Source of the DNA: Halochromatium salexigens
GTDB taxonomy: Bacteria; Pseudomonadota; Gammaproteobacteria; Chromatiales; Chromatiaceae
Direction: 5' to 3'
Assembly: GCF_016653295.1 (NCBI RefSeq)
Contig: NZ_NHSF01000069.1
Coordinates: 1 to 64,000 of the forward strand
Length of the DNA stretch: 64,000 bases
The position numbers were made by a program, and so were the translations under genes. The notes beneath the pieces are model-generated. The model saw nothing but the letters and a program-made list of their open reading frames with translations, did not search any database and was not told the DNA's origin. Each line of letters starts with the position of its first letter. The first letter of the stretch is position 1. This document shows, piece after piece, positions 15,716 to 25,555 of this stretch.

Positions 15716-16597
15716 ATGACCGTCACAACCAACCCCGGCGCCCGCTTGCGCGCCGCGATGGCCGAAGAGCGGCCCTTGCAATGCGCGGGCGCGATCAACG
15801 CCTACCATGCCCGCCTGGCCGAGGCGACTGGCTTTCGCTCGCTCTATCTCTCCGGCGGTGGCGTCGCGGCCGGCTCCTGTGGGATTCCGGATCTGGGCAT
15901 CACCACCATGGATGATGTGCTGATCGACCTGCGTCGCATCACCGATGTCACCGAGCTGCCGGTGCTGGTCGATATCGATACCGGCTGGGGCGGTGCCTTC
16001 AATATCGCCCGCGCCGTGCGCGGCATGAACAAGGCTGGCGCGGCGGCGGTGCATCTCGAGGACCAGGTGCAGCAGAAGCGCTGTGGTCATCGGCCGAACA
16101 AAGCGATCGTGCCGCAGCAGGAGATGGTCGACCGGATCAAGGCGGCGGTCGATGCCCGTCTCGATGACGACTTCGTGATCATGGCGCGCACCGATTCGCT
16201 CGCGGTCGAGGGGCTCGAGGCGGCGATCGAGCGCGCCCAAGCCTGTGTCGAGGCCGGTGCCGATGCGATCTTCCCGGAGGCGGTGACCGAGCTTGCGCAG
16301 TATCGCGCTTTCATCGACGCGGTTGGCGTGCCGGTGCTGGCCAACATCACCGAGTTCGGCTCGACGCCGCTGTTCACGGTCGATGAACTGGCCAGCGTCG
16401 GGGTCAGCATCGCGCTCTATCCGCTCAGCGCCTTCCGTGCCGCCAATGCCGCCGCGCTCTCGGTCTATCAGGCGCTGCGCCATGAAGGCACGCAGGCGCC
16501 GGTGATGGAGCTGATGCAGAGCCGCGCCGACCTCTACGATTACCTCGGCTACCACGCCTACGAGCAAAAGCTCGATCAACTCTTCGCAGCGGAGTAG
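15716..16597 (+). CDS. prpB: Methylisocitrate lyase
   Basis: The product is 293 aa from ATG 15716, with AAGGAG about 8 bases upstream. It cleaves 2-methylisocitrate to pyruvate and succinate, the last step of the methylcitrate cycle. The phosphoenolpyruvate mutase/isocitrate lyase fold is seen as [18 protein letters not shown], then VDIDTGWG, then [20 protein letters not shown]. The catalytic cysteine is residue 123 in KRCGH. The length is that of PrpB and much shorter than isocitrate lyase. It is followed by prpC after 5 bases, so prpBCD is one operon. Confidence 0.96.
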   Translation: MTVTTNPGARLRAAMAEERPLQCAGAINAYHARLAEATGFRSLYLSGGGVAAGSCGIPDLGITTMDDVLIDLRRITDVTELPVLVDIDTGWGGAFNIARAVRGMNKAGAAAVHLEDQVQQKRCGHRPNKAIVPQQEMVDRIKAAVDARLDDDFVIMARTDSLAVEGLEAAIERAQACVEAGADAIFPEAVTELAQYRAFIDAVGVPVLANITEFGSTPLFTVDELASVGVSIALYPLSAFRAANAAALSVYQALRHEGTQAPVMELMQSRADLYDYLGYHAYEQKLDQLFAAE

Positions 16598-16602
16598 AGG
16601 CC

Positions 16603-17781
16603 ATGACCAACGCCAAAGCTAGCGACACCAGCGCCGCCAACAGCGGTCTGCCCAAGCCAAAGAAATCGGTCGCCTTGTCCGGTACCGCCGCCGGCAACAC
16701 GGCGATCTGCACCGTCGGGGTCACCGGCAACGATTTGCACTATCGCGGCTATGACATCCTCGATTTCGCCGAGCAGGCGGAGTTCGAGGAGATCGCCTAT
16801 CTGCTGATCCACGGCGCGCTGCCGAACGCGGCGGAGCTGACCGCGTACAAGACCAAACTGCGCTCGCTGCGCGGTCTGCCGCAGGCGGTGAAACAGGCGC
16901 TGGAGGCGATCCCGGCCTCGGCGCATCCGATGGACGTGATGCGTACCGCCTGCTCGGTGATGGGCAGTTGCCTGCCGGAGCGCGACACGCACCCGACCGC
17001 CGAGGCGCGCGAGATCATCGACCGGCTGATGGCGAGCTTCGGCTCGGCGCTGCTGTACTGGTATCACTTCGCGGTCAATGGCCGGCGCATCGAGGTCGAG
17101 ACCGAGGATGACTCGATCGGCGGCCATTTCCTGCATCTGCTGCATGGCGAGACGCCCAAGGCCTCCTGGGTGCGGGCGATGCACACCTCGCTGGTGCTCT
17201 ACGCTGAGCACGAGTTCAACGCCTCGACCTTCGCCGCGCGCGTGGTCGCTGGCACCCACTCGGACATGTACTCGGCCATCACCGCCGCCATCGGCGCGCT
17301 GCGTGGCCCCAAGCACGGCGGGGCCAACGAAGAGGCGTTCCGCACCCAGAGCCGCTATTGGACCGCCGATGAGGCCGAGGCCGATATCCGCGCGCGCGTC
17401 GGTCGCAAGGAGATCGTGATCGGCTTCGGGCATCCGGTCTACACGGTCGCCGATCCGCGCAATCAGGTCATCAAGCGTGTCGCCCAGGCGCTCTCGGAAG
17501 AGGCCGGGGACACACGCCTATTCGCGGTCGCCGAGCGGCTGGAGTCGGTGATGTGGGAGCTGAAGACGATGTTCCCGAATCTGGACTGGTTCTCGGCCGT
17601 CTCCTATCACCAGATGGGCGTGCCGACCGCGATGTTCACGCCGCTGTTCGTCATTTCGCGCGTCACCGGCTGGGGCGCGCATGTGATCGAGCAGCGTGAG
17701 GACAACAAGATCATCCGCCCGTCAGCCCACTACACAGGCCCCGAGAACCGCGCTTGGGTGCCGATCGAGGAGCGTTCCTGA
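16603..17781 (+). CDS. prpC: 2-methylcitrate synthase
   Basis: The product is 392 aa. It condenses propionyl-CoA with oxaloacetate. The small type I citrate synthase-like form starts at the GLxG-equivalent ([13 protein letters not shown], then [13 protein letters not shown]). Catalytic histidines are in [12 protein letters not shown] and [13 protein letters not shown], and the [19 protein letters not shown] motif is characteristic of PrpC. The separate citrate synthase at 32.3 kb belongs to a different, longer form, which supports the methylcitrate role here. Its stop is directly followed by the prpD ATG with no gap. Confidence 0.95.
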   Translation: MTNAKASDTSAANSGLPKPKKSVALSGTAAGNTAICTVGVTGNDLHYRGYDILDFAEQAEFEEIAYLLIHGALPNAAELTAYKTKLRSLRGLPQAVKQALEAIPASAHPMDVMRTACSVMGSCLPERDTHPTAEAREIIDRLMASFGSALLYWYHFAVNGRRIEVETEDDSIGGHFLHLLHGETPKASWVRAMHTSLVLYAEHEFNASTFAARVVAGTHSDMYSAITAAIGALRGPKHGGANEEAFRTQSRYWTADEAEADIRARVGRKEIVIGFGHPVYTVADPRNQVIKRVAQALSEEAGDTRLFAVAERLESVMWELKTMFPNLDWFSAVSYHQMGVPTAMFTPLFVISRVTGWGAHVIEQREDNKIIRPSAHYTGPENRAWVPIEERS

Positions 17782-19233
17782 ATGAGCAAAGCCGCTACCC
17801 TGGACGCCTCGCGTCCCGATTACGACGAGGTGATCCAACGGATCGCCGATTATGCGCTAGACGTCGATGTGCGCCAGAGTCGCGAGGCGATGGAGACCGC
17901 CCGCTATGACTGGATGGACAGCATCGGCTGTGCACTCCTGGCGCTGAACTATCCAGCCTGCAGCAAATTGCTCGGGCCGGTGGTGTCCGGCGTCGAGCTG
18001 CCCGGTGGCGCGCGCGTGCCGGGCACCTCCTATCAGCTCGACCCGCTGCGCGCGGCCTGGAATATCGGCGCCATGGTGCGTTGGCTCGACTACAACGACA
18101 CCTGGCTCGCCGCCGAGTGGGGCCATCCCTCGGACAACCTCGGCGCGATCTTGGCGCTGGCGGATTTCCAGTCGCGCCAAGCCCTGGCCCATGGCTCGGC
18201 GCCGCTGACCCTGGGCGATGTGCTGCAGGCGATGATCAAGGCGCATGAGATCCAGGGCGTGCTCGCGCTCGAGAACAGCTTCAACCGCGTCGGGCTGGAT
18301 CATGTGCTGCTGGTGCGGATCGCCTCGAGCGCCGTGGCCGCAGCGATGCTCGGCTGCAACCGCGACGAGGTGCTGAGCGCCGTCTCCCACGCCTGGCTCG
18401 ATGGCTCGGCGTTGCGCACCTATCGCCATGCGCCGAACACCGGCCCGCGCAAGTCCTGGGCCGCCGGTGATGCCTCGGCACGCGGGCTGTTCCTGGCCTA
18501 CACGGCGCTCAAGGGCGAGATCGGCTATCCCTCGGTGCTGACCGCCAAGGGCTGGGGTTTCCAGGATGTCAGCTTCGGCGGCAAGCCGATCCAGCTCGCG
18601 CAGCCGTTCGGCACCTATGTGATGGAGAACGTGCTGTTCAAGATCAGCTATCCGGCCGAGTTCCATGCCCAGACCGCCGTCGAGGCGGCGATCACCTTGC
18701 ATCCGCAGGTCAAGGACCGGCTCGGCGAGATCGAGCGCATCCTGATCGAGACCACCGAATCTGGCGACCGCATCATCAACAAGACCGGGCCGCTGAACAA
18801 CCCGGCCGATCGCGATCACTGCCTGCAGTACATGGTCGCGGTGCCGCTGATCCAGGGCAGCCTCGGTGCCGATGACTACGAAGATGCGGCAGCCGCGAAC
18901 CCGCTGATCGATCAGTTGCGCGCGAGGATGGAGGTAGTCGAGAACGAGCGCTTCACGCGCGAGTATCTGGAGGCGGACAAGCGCGCCATCGGCAACGCGG
19001 TGCAGGTGTTCTTCGCCGATGGCTCGAGAACCGACAAGGTCAGCGTCGACTATCCGGTCGGGCATCGCCGCCGGCGCGACGAAGGCATCCCACTGCTCGA
19101 GGCCAAGTTCGAGCGCTATCTGCGCGGGCGCATCAGCCAGAAGAACAGCGATGCGATCCTCGCGCTTTGCGCCGATCAGGCCGCGTTCGAGGCCTGCTCG
19201 GTGGAGCGGATGATGACGCTGTTGAGCCTTTGA
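17782..19233 (+). CDS. prpD: 2-methylcitrate dehydratase (PrpD type)
   Basis: The product is 483 aa and belongs to the MmgE/PrpD family. It dehydrates 2-methylcitrate to 2-methyl-cis-aconitate. Family motifs include [52 protein letters not shown] and [15 protein letters not shown]. The length matches cofactor-independent PrpD, in contrast with the Fe-S enzyme AcnD. No prpF or acnD is seen beside it. An aconitase elsewhere must hydrate the product before PrpB acts. The end lies only 10 bases from the convergent agmatine deiminase gene. Confidence 0.95.
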   Translation: MSKAATLDASRPDYDEVIQRIADYALDVDVRQSREAMETARYDWMDSIGCALLALNYPACSKLLGPVVSGVELPGGARVPGTSYQLDPLRAAWNIGAMVRWLDYNDTWLAAEWGHPSDNLGAILALADFQSRQALAHGSAPLTLGDVLQAMIKAHEIQGVLALENSFNRVGLDHVLLVRIASSAVAAAMLGCNRDEVLSAVSHAWLDGSALRTYRHAPNTGPRKSWAAGDASARGLFLAYTALKGEIGYPSVLTAKGWGFQDVSFGGKPIQLAQPFGTYVMENVLFKISYPAEFHAQTAVEAAITLHPQVKDRLGEIERILIETTESGDRIINKTGPLNNPADRDHCLQYMVAVPLIQGSLGADDYEDAAAANPLIDQLRARMEVVENERFTREYLEADKRAIGNAVQVFFADGSRTDKVSVDYPVGHRRRRDEGIPLLEAKFERYLRGRISQKNSDAILALCADQAAFEACSVERMMTLLSL

Positions 19234-19243
19234 GCGCTTGCGG

Positions 19244-20278
19244 TTACTGAGCGCTTGCGGCTAACTGCATGGTGATGCAATGCAGGCTGCCGCCCTGGCG
19301 GATCAGTGGCCGGCAATCGACCGGCTCGATGCGCCGGCCGGGGAAACAGGCGGCGAGGCGTTCGCAAGCGATGGCGTCCGCCGGGTCATCGTAGACCGGA
19401 ACCAGCACGGTCCCATTGGTGATGAGGAAGTTGGCATAGCCGGCCGGTAGACGCTGGCCGTCCTCGTCATGGATCGGTGCCGGTTGCGGCAGCGCGACTA
19501 GCCGATAGGGCGCGCCGTTGCGCTGGCGTAGCGCATGCAGTTCAGCGGCGAGCTGTTCGAGCGCCGGATGATCCGAGTCCTTGGGGTTGGTGCTCGCGGC
19601 ATAGCAGAGGGTTTGCGGATCGCAGAAGCGCGCTAGGGTGTCGATATGACCATCGGTATCATCGCCGCTGAGCTGGCCGTGCTCGAGCCAGAGGATACGC
19701 TCGACGCCGAGCCGGTCGCGTAGCTCGGCCTCGATCGCGGCTTGGCTCCAGCCCGGATTGCGCTTGGGGTCGACGAGCGTGCGGCGCACGGCAAGCAGGC
19801 TGCCCGCGCCGTCGCTCTCGATGGCGCCGCCTTCGAGCACGAGCGGACTTGGCTCCAGGCGTTCGCTGGCCGCCGCGTAGACGCGGGCGGTGATCCGATC
19901 GTCGAGTTCGGCCGGATACTTACCGCCCCAGCCGTTGAAGCGGAAGTCGATCAGGATGCGCGCATTGGTGGCGCGGTCGATGACGCTGATCGGTCCATGA
20001 TCGCGCGCCCAGGTGTCGTTGCTTGGGGCAACGGCGAACTGGATGCGTACGGCAGGGCTGTTGTTGTTGGGGAGTTCACTCAGCTGCGCTTGGATCACAC
20101 GCCGATGTGCCTCGTCTCGACAGACGATCAGCACGGCCTGATCGCGGATGATCAACTGCACCAAGCGTCGGTAGACGGCCTCGACCGCCTCGAGCTGGGC
20201 GGCCCAATCGGTGCCCGCGTGTGGCCAGGTCAGCATGACCGCCTGTTGCGGCTCCCATTCGGCAGGTAGATGGCGCAT
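19244..20278 (-). CDS. aguA: Agmatine deiminase
   Basis: The product is 344 aa from ATG 20278 (MRHLPAEWEPQQAVMLTWPH). A longer upstream frame is not needed. It converts agmatine to N-carbamoylputrescine in putrescine synthesis. Motifs of the peptidyl-arginine-deiminase superfamily are NDTWARDHGPISV, FNGWGGKYP, LEGGAIESDG, GHIDTLARF and the C-terminal GGSLHCITMQ with catalytic Cys334. The partner N-carbamoylputrescine amidase (aguB) is not next door in this window. The gene is the last of a run of minus-strand genes after glpK and glpD, but the 44-base gap to glpD does not prove one transcript. Confidence 0.93.
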   Translation of the reverse strand: MRHLPAEWEPQQAVMLTWPHAGTDWAAQLEAVEAVYRRLVQLIIRDQAVLIVCRDEAHRRVIQAQLSELPNNNSPAVRIQFAVAPSNDTWARDHGPISVIDRATNARILIDFRFNGWGGKYPAELDDRITARVYAAASERLEPSPLVLEGGAIESDGAGSLLAVRRTLVDPKRNPGWSQAAIEAELRDRLGVERILWLEHGQLSGDDTDGHIDTLARFCDPQTLCYAASTNPKDSDHPALEQLAAELHALRQRNGAPYRLVALPQPAPIHDEDGQRLPAGYANFLITNGTVLVPVYDDPADAIACERLAACFPGRRIEPVDCRPLIRQGGSLHCITMQLAASAQ

Positions 20279-20322
20279 GGATCGATAGTGACCTCTTCGG
20301 CTTCGGGCTAGACGGCACCCGG

Positions 20323-22029
20323 CTAAGCAACATCCGGCGTCTGCTGCGACTGTGCCGGTGTGATCTCGCAATCCTCACAGAAATACTCGTCATAGCGCGC
20401 CTGCGCCTGATCGCCGAACAGGATCTCGCAGGCCTCCATCAGACCCTCGGCCCGCTGAATGGTCTGGCGCGGCACCACCAGCGCGATCTTCGAGCGCCGG
20501 CGCAGGAAGTCCTCGAGCGTGACGATCATCTCCTGGCGCTTGGCCAGCTGGATCTCGCAGCGGGTGTAATCGGTGCCTTTGATCAGCACCTCGGCCTGAC
20601 GCGGGTCTTCGCGGATCTGCGCCAGCAGCTCGAACGCTTGCTGATCGTAGCGCCGCCACAGCCGACTCGAGAGCGGCTCGATCGAATCCGGCGAGGTGTA
20701 GCTGTCGAGATCCATCAGCCGCGCCTGGTGCCTGTACTCCTCATGGACCGAACGATGCGGCTCGCCATACCAGCGATAATGCGGATGCGGCAGCCTCACG
20801 CCGAGCTGGGTCGCAATCTCCGCGACCTCATTGCCCACGTTGACACAGTCGGTCAGCTTGCCGCCGAAGATCGACAGATGCGCGTGTGCCGGGTCGACAT
20901 CGATCGCATGCTTGCGCGAGAGCTGCATCCAGTCGCGCGCCGTGCCCTCCGTGGCGTCGCCATCGCCAGCCGTGCCATCGCCAGCCGCGTTGGGTGCGCG
21001 CTGCACCACTAGCGGGCGTACCCCGCAGCGCTCGGCGATGATGTCATCGCGGGTCAGTGGCTGGGCCAGCTCGAGGCGCTTGTTGATGTTCTCGAGCACG
21101 AAGTCGCGGTCTTCATCGGTGACCTCGGTGAACGGGCGCTCGACCGGCGTATCGGTGGTGCCGATACAGGTACGCACCCCCATCGGGATGACGAAGAACA
21201 GCCGGCCATCATCGGCGAAGAAGGCCAGAATATGTTGCTGCGGCGTGATCTGGGGCACGATCAGATGGATGCCCTTGGAGAACAGATGCTGATGCGCGGT
21301 CTGCTCGCCGTTGCGCTGATTGAGTCCATCGGCGAAGGGGCCGGCGGCGTTGATCAGGATCTTGGAGCGGATCTGAAAGTGCTCACCGCGCTGGGTATCG
21401 CGTGCCTCGGTGATCCAGACCGCGTCTTGACCCTGGCCCTCGCGCCGCGAGCCCAGCGACTCGACATAGTTCGCGGCAATGGTGCCCCGATCCATGGCCG
21501 CACGCACGAACTGAAACACGAAGCGTGAGTCGTTATCATGCAGATAGGCATCGGAATACTCGAAGCCACCGGCGGCCTTGCTGGTATTGACCACCGGCTC
21601 CTCGCGCCGGATCTGGCCCTTGCTCATCAGGCGCGGGATGCGGGTGTAGCCATTGCCGAACAGCCAATAGACCCAGGTGCCGATCCACAGGAACCAGGGC
21701 GAGAACCGAAAGCCCTTGTCGATGGTGGTGAAGAAACGGATCTCCCGCACCCGGCTCGGATAGCTGTCGATCAGATGATTGCGACTCAGGCACAGCTTGC
21801 GCACCAACCCATAGTCGCCGCTCTCCAAGTACTTGATCCCACCCCAAGCCAGGTTCGACGACTGCTGACTGGTGAAACCGGCGAAGTCGCGCTGATCGAT
21901 CAGTGCCACGCTCGCGCCCTTGCCCGAGAGCGCCGCCGCCGAGACGGCGCCGTTGATGCCGCCGCCGATGATCAGCGCATCGAACACCCGATTGGGGAGC
22001 TTGGCGAGATTGCTGTCTCTCAGATTCAT
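20323..22029 (-). CDS. glpD: FAD-dependent glycerol-3-phosphate dehydrogenase
   Basis: The product is 568 aa. It oxidises glycerol-3-phosphate to dihydroxyacetone phosphate at the inner membrane and passes electrons to quinone. The N-terminal dinucleotide fold reads ALIIGGGINGAVSAAALSG. Other motifs are SSNLAWGGIKYLE, INAAGPFADGLN, IGTTDTPVE, and RPLVV followed by SRKHAIDVD. A Gly/Asp/Ala/Thr-rich insert (NAAGDGTAGDGDATEG) from a short DNA repeat lies between RPLVV and the SRKHAI motif, probably a surface loop. It lies 106 bases downstream of glpK on the same strand, forming a glycerol utilisation unit. No glycerol facilitator gene is adjacent. Confidence 0.93.
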   Translation of the reverse strand: MNLRDSNLAKLPNRVFDALIIGGGINGAVSAAALSGKGASVALIDQRDFAGFTSQQSSNLAWGGIKYLESGDYGLVRKLCLSRNHLIDSYPSRVREIRFFTTIDKGFRFSPWFLWIGTWVYWLFGNGYTRIPRLMSKGQIRREEPVVNTSKAAGGFEYSDAYLHDNDSRFVFQFVRAAMDRGTIAANYVESLGSRREGQGQDAVWITEARDTQRGEHFQIRSKILINAAGPFADGLNQRNGEQTAHQHLFSKGIHLIVPQITPQQHILAFFADDGRLFFVIPMGVRTCIGTTDTPVERPFTEVTDEDRDFVLENINKRLELAQPLTRDDIIAERCGVRPLVVQRAPNAAGDGTAGDGDATEGTARDWMQLSRKHAIDVDPAHAHLSIFGGKLTDCVNVGNEVAEIATQLGVRLPHPHYRWYGEPHRSVHEEYRHQARLMDLDSYTSPDSIEPLSSRLWRRYDQQAFELLAQIREDPRQAEVLIKGTDYTRCEIQLAKRQEMIVTLEDFLRRRSKIALVVPRQTIQRAEGLMEACEILFGDQAQARYDEYFCEDCEITPAQSQQTPDVA

Positions 22030-22135
22030 CGTGCGTCAGCGGCTCCCAAGAAGCGACAAACCAAAACCACGGAGTCCGCCCAGCGATCGACGCCAGCGCC
22101 CTCCACTCTAACCATTGACCACTGACCAGTCTCCA

Positions 22136-23656
22136 CTAATCGCTCTCCACTTCCTCTCGCGCCCAACCTTTCGCCAACTCCACCGCGCGATGCCAGCGCC
22201 TGAACAACTTGTCGCGCTTGGCCGCCTCGATGCGGGGGCGATAGCGCACATCCAGCGCCCACTTCTCGGCGATCTCGTCGCGGCTCTCCCAGAAGCCGAC
22301 CGCGAGACCGGCCAGATAGGCGGCACCGAGCGCGGTGGTCTCGATGATGTTCGGCACCTCGACCTTCACGCCGAGGATGTCGGACTGGAACTGCATCAGC
22401 ACGCTGTTGACCGAGGCGCCACCATCGCAGCGCAGCTCCTTGAGGGTGATGCCGGAGTCGCGCTGCATCGCCTCAATCACGTCGCGCGTCTGATAGGCCA
22501 TGCTCTCGAGCACCGCGCGCGCGATATGGCCGCGGCTGGTGCCTCGGGTGATGCCGATCAGCAGGCCACGGGCGTAAGGATCCCAATGCGGGGCACCGAG
22601 CCCAACCAGCGCGGGCACGAAGTAGACGTCCTCGTTCTCCGGCACCGAGCGCGCCAGCTCGCGGGTCTCGCTCGCGTGCTCGATCATCCGCAGTCCGTCG
22701 CGCAGCCACTGCACCGCCGAGCCGGTGACGAAGATCGCGCCTTCGAGCGCGTACTCGACCGGCTCGTCGCCGATGCCCCAGGCGATGGTCGTGAGCAGCT
22801 GCTCGGTGCTGGTCACCGCCTCGGTGCCGGTGTTCATCAGCACGAACGAGCCGGTGCCATAGGTGTTCTTGGCCATGCCACGCCTGTAGCAGACCTGACC
22901 GAACAGCGCCGCCTGCTGATCGCCGGCGATGCCAGCCACTGGAATACCCTGGGTGCCGAAGAACATCTGCGGATCGGTCTCGCCATAGATCTCGGAGGAG
23001 GGGCGCACCTCGGGCAGGATCGCGGCCGGGATCTCCAGCAGCGCCAGCAGTTCCTCATCCCAGCGCAGCGCGTGGATGTTGTAGAGCAGGGTGCGCGAGG
23101 CGTTGGAATAGTCGGTGATGTGCCGTTTGCCGCCGGTGAGGTTGTAGACCAGCCAGGAGTCGATGGTGCCGAAGCAGAGCTCGCCACGCTCGGCGCGCTC
23201 GCGCAGTCCAGGGATGTGGTCCAGCATCCATTTGACCTTGGTGCCGGAGAAATAGGGGTCGATCACCAAGCCGGTCTTCTGCTGGACCCGCTCGGTGTGG
23301 CCTTGCGCCCTGAGTTCGGCGCAATATTCGGCGGTGCGTCGATCCTGCCAGACGATGGCACGCCCGACCGGCTTGCCGCTGGCGCGCTCCCAGAGCACGG
23401 CGGTCTCGCGCTGATTGGTGATGCCGATGGCCTGGATCGCGTTCGGCGCGATGCCGCCAGCTTTGAGCGCCTGGGCGATCACCTTCATGGTGACCAGCAT
23501 GATCTCCTCGGCATCGTGCTCGACCCAGCCTGGCTTTGGGTAATGCTGGGTGAACTCGGAGTAGGCGCGGCCCCGGATCTGGCCGGCATGGTCGAAGAGC
23601 AGCACCGTCGAGCCCGTGGTGCCTTGGTCGATCGAGAGGATGACGCCGTCTTTCAT
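22136..23656 (-). CDS. glpK: Glycerol kinase
   Basis: The product is 506 aa and phosphorylates glycerol to glycerol-3-phosphate. FGGY-family motifs are visible: the N-terminal phosphate loop [15 protein letters not shown], then [21 protein letters not shown], then [10 protein letters not shown], and the C-terminal [22 protein letters not shown] followed by [18 protein letters not shown]. The length is that of the E. coli enzyme. It is upstream of glpD on the same strand. No binding site for a GlpR-type repressor was recognised in the 149 bases before the start. Confidence 0.96.
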   Translation of the reverse strand: MKDGVILSIDQGTTGSTVLLFDHAGQIRGRAYSEFTQHYPKPGWVEHDAEEIMLVTMKVIAQALKAGGIAPNAIQAIGITNQRETAVLWERASGKPVGRAIVWQDRRTAEYCAELRAQGHTERVQQKTGLVIDPYFSGTKVKWMLDHIPGLRERAERGELCFGTIDSWLVYNLTGGKRHITDYSNASRTLLYNIHALRWDEELLALLEIPAAILPEVRPSSEIYGETDPQMFFGTQGIPVAGIAGDQQAALFGQVCYRRGMAKNTYGTGSFVLMNTGTEAVTSTEQLLTTIAWGIGDEPVEYALEGAIFVTGSAVQWLRDGLRMIEHASETRELARSVPENEDVYFVPALVGLGAPHWDPYARGLLIGITRGTSRGHIARAVLESMAYQTRDVIEAMQRDSGITLKELRCDGGASVNSVLMQFQSDILGVKVEVPNIIETTALGAAYLAGLAVGFWESRDEIAEKWALDVRYRPRIEAAKRDKLFRRWHRAVELAKGWAREEVESD

Positions 23657-23805
23657 CTCGTCGCTCCATCAGTGGTATGGCCTCGCTGAGGACGATGGCA
23701 GCGATCGCGGTTGCGCCGATGCCGGTGCTGTCTGCGAGGCGTTTTTATCGGTGTCGCTCAAGAGGGCGCCGGCACTGAGGCCGACGCCGGCCAAGCGCTC
23801 GGCCA

Positions 23806-24396
23806 TCAGGCCTTGAGCCGGTCCTGACGGGCCGCGCGCGCGGCGAGCGCGATGAAGAGATACGACCAGCCGTTGAAGATCAGCTCGATGGCGATGAACA
23901 GCCCGATGATGAACAGGCCCGATTGCGGCCATTCGGCCAGGATCAGGCCGCCGAGGATCAGCGAGATGCCCCCCGAGACCAGCGGCCACCACCAGCCCTT
24001 CGCCGGCTTGACCTGAAACGCCATGATCGCGCGTAAGAGGCCGATCGCGATCAGCGTGGCCCCCAACACGAGCGTCAGGGCAACGGCGGTATGCAAAGGC
24101 TCCAAGACCATGTAGACGCCGACGGCGACATACAGTAGCGCGATCAGTACATGCCAGACCGTGCTCTTCCAGCCGCTGCATTTGATGACGTCGAGTAATT
24201 GAAAGACGCCGCCGACGATCAGCAGTGCCGCAAAGAACACGATCGCGAGCTCGGTCAGCATGAAGGTCATGCCAAGACCGATGGTGCCGAGGATGATCGA
24301 CAGCAGCCCGAAGGCCAGCAGCCAGCCCCAGTTCTTCTCGAGGTCGCCAAATGGAGGAATGGGTGCCATGGATGGATTCGTGTTCAAGTCGGTCAT
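23806..24396 (-). CDS. HdeD family acid-resistance membrane protein
   Basis: The product is 196 aa from ATG 24396, with AAAGGAG 9 bases upstream in TCTTCT context. After a short soluble N-terminus (DLEKNWGWLLAFGLLSIILG) it has six hydrophobic segments in three helical pairs, the layout of HdeD/DUF308 proteins. Repeated G-x2-L-x2-G-I-x-L-I-L-G-like segments (VSGGISLILGGLILAEWP) are typical. The family is linked to acid or envelope stress resistance in E. coli; a role here is inferred by family only. It stands alone, 149 bases from the start of glpK. Confidence 0.85.
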   Translation of the reverse strand: MTDLNTNPSMAPIPPFGDLEKNWGWLLAFGLLSIILGTIGLGMTFMLTELAIVFFAALLIVGGVFQLLDVIKCSGWKSTVWHVLIALLYVAVGVYMVLEPLHTAVALTLVLGATLIAIGLLRAIMAFQVKPAKGWWWPLVSGGISLILGGLILAEWPQSGLFIIGLFIAIELIFNGWSYLFIALAARAARQDRLKA

Positions 24397-24716
24397 AGAA
24401 GAATCTCCTTTTGTGGTGAGAGGACGGCGCCGTCGATGGTAAGCGATTTGCGCATCCACTGGGTATCGGCTCAGGGCGCATGGTGCCGCAACGATTGCAG
24501 CATGGTTTAACCCGTGGAGTACGGTGGAAAGCAACCAGGTTCATGGGAAATGAACCAGCCCTTCTTGCGGTGCTACGCTTGCGGGGAGCGGCGTCGGCCA
24601 ACAGATGAACCGCCGTTGGGGCAGCTTGAACGGTCGAGACCAAGGCGCTTGGACCTGGCCCAGCGGATGCTTGTAAGGTTGTTCTATCTTGGTCTCGGTC
24701 TACGAGGAGCTAGCTT
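24397..24716. promoter_or_regulatory. Divergent 320-base intergenic region with a 7-bp-stem hairpin
   Basis: This region separates two divergent genes. A perfect hairpin GGTTCAT-GGGAA-ATGAACC lies at 24538-24556. It has no T tract, so it is more likely an operator or RNA element than a terminator. No convincing promoter boxes could be assigned and no small gene is evident. Confidence 0.3.
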
Positions 24717-25457
24717 ATGACCGCGATGTCCAGCCTTAACGACAGTTTTGAAAAGGTCGCGTCGGTCGACCTCGACCCTACCCGCGAGCGCCTGAGCGAG
24801 TTGGAACGCCGCTCGCTGCTCGCGGAGCAAGCGCGCGAGCAAGCCCACATCCTACGCTCTCCGCTGAGCGTGATCGAGTTGGTCTCGGAGACACTGCAGC
24901 TCGAACTCGGAGACGACCGGGGGCGTTCGGAGCGGCTGCAGCGGGTGCTTGACGCGGTTTCGACCCTATCGACCAATCTGACCCAAAATGTACGCGCGAA
25001 TCGCTTCGCCGATGGACCCAAACGTTCAGTGGATGCGGCCTTAATTGCTGCGGACATCGTCATGGCATTTGGAGGCCGTGTCGTCGACCACCCGCTGTCA
25101 TCCTCGGCGGGGCCGAAGCAAGCGGATGGAGACGGATGGGCCGTGCTGGTCGACGAGCAGGGCTTCGAAGCCGCCTTAGTCCATCTGCTCCGCCTGATCG
25201 GGATCGGCAATAATTGCAATGGTGTGTGCGCGCAGCCGCTGCTGTGGATCGAACAGGATCAGAACACCCAGCGACTGCGGTTGCGTTTAACGAGCGAAGG
25301 CGGGCCAGAAGTTCCGATACCCCTCGAGCGAGCCGACTACCAGCTGATGTTGAAGGCCGCCGAACGCGCCGCCCGCGACAATGGCGGAGTGCTGGTGCTA
25401 GGCGAGGATCACGCGACCTTCGAGCTGCCGCTGGCATCGACGCATGCCGCCGTTTGA
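24717..25457 (+). CDS. Orphan soluble protein with a histidine-kinase DHp-like motif
   Basis: The product is 246 aa, with no signal peptide or membrane helix. Residues about 25-65 form a predicted coiled helix, LERRSLLAEQAREQAHILRS, continuing PLSVIELVSETLQLEL. This resembles the DHp phospho-acceptor helix (H-x-L-R-x-P-L-x-x-I) of histidine kinases. The C-terminal half has a spacing like an ATPase domain (GFEAALVHLLRLIGIG; VLVLGEDHATFELPL) but lacks the Asn of the N box and the DxGxG motif. ATP binding is therefore doubtful. It could be a degenerate kinase, a phosphotransfer protein or a novel family. Two cysteines are close together in GNNCNGVCAQP. Confidence 0.6.
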   Translation: MTAMSSLNDSFEKVASVDLDPTRERLSELERRSLLAEQAREQAHILRSPLSVIELVSETLQLELGDDRGRSERLQRVLDAVSTLSTNLTQNVRANRFADGPKRSVDAALIAADIVMAFGGRVVDHPLSSSAGPKQADGDGWAVLVDEQGFEAALVHLLRLIGIGNNCNGVCAQPLLWIEQDQNTQRLRLRLTSEGGPEVPIPLERADYQLMLKAAERAARDNGGVLVLGEDHATFELPLASTHAAV

Positions 25458-25555
25458 TTCTGTGGCTGTCTATCGAGAACGTTGGTGCCTGGCGCTCCCC
25501 CTGACTGCTCTCCACCGTATGGTAAAGGGAAATGTGGTTTGTCTTGTTTTCTCCG

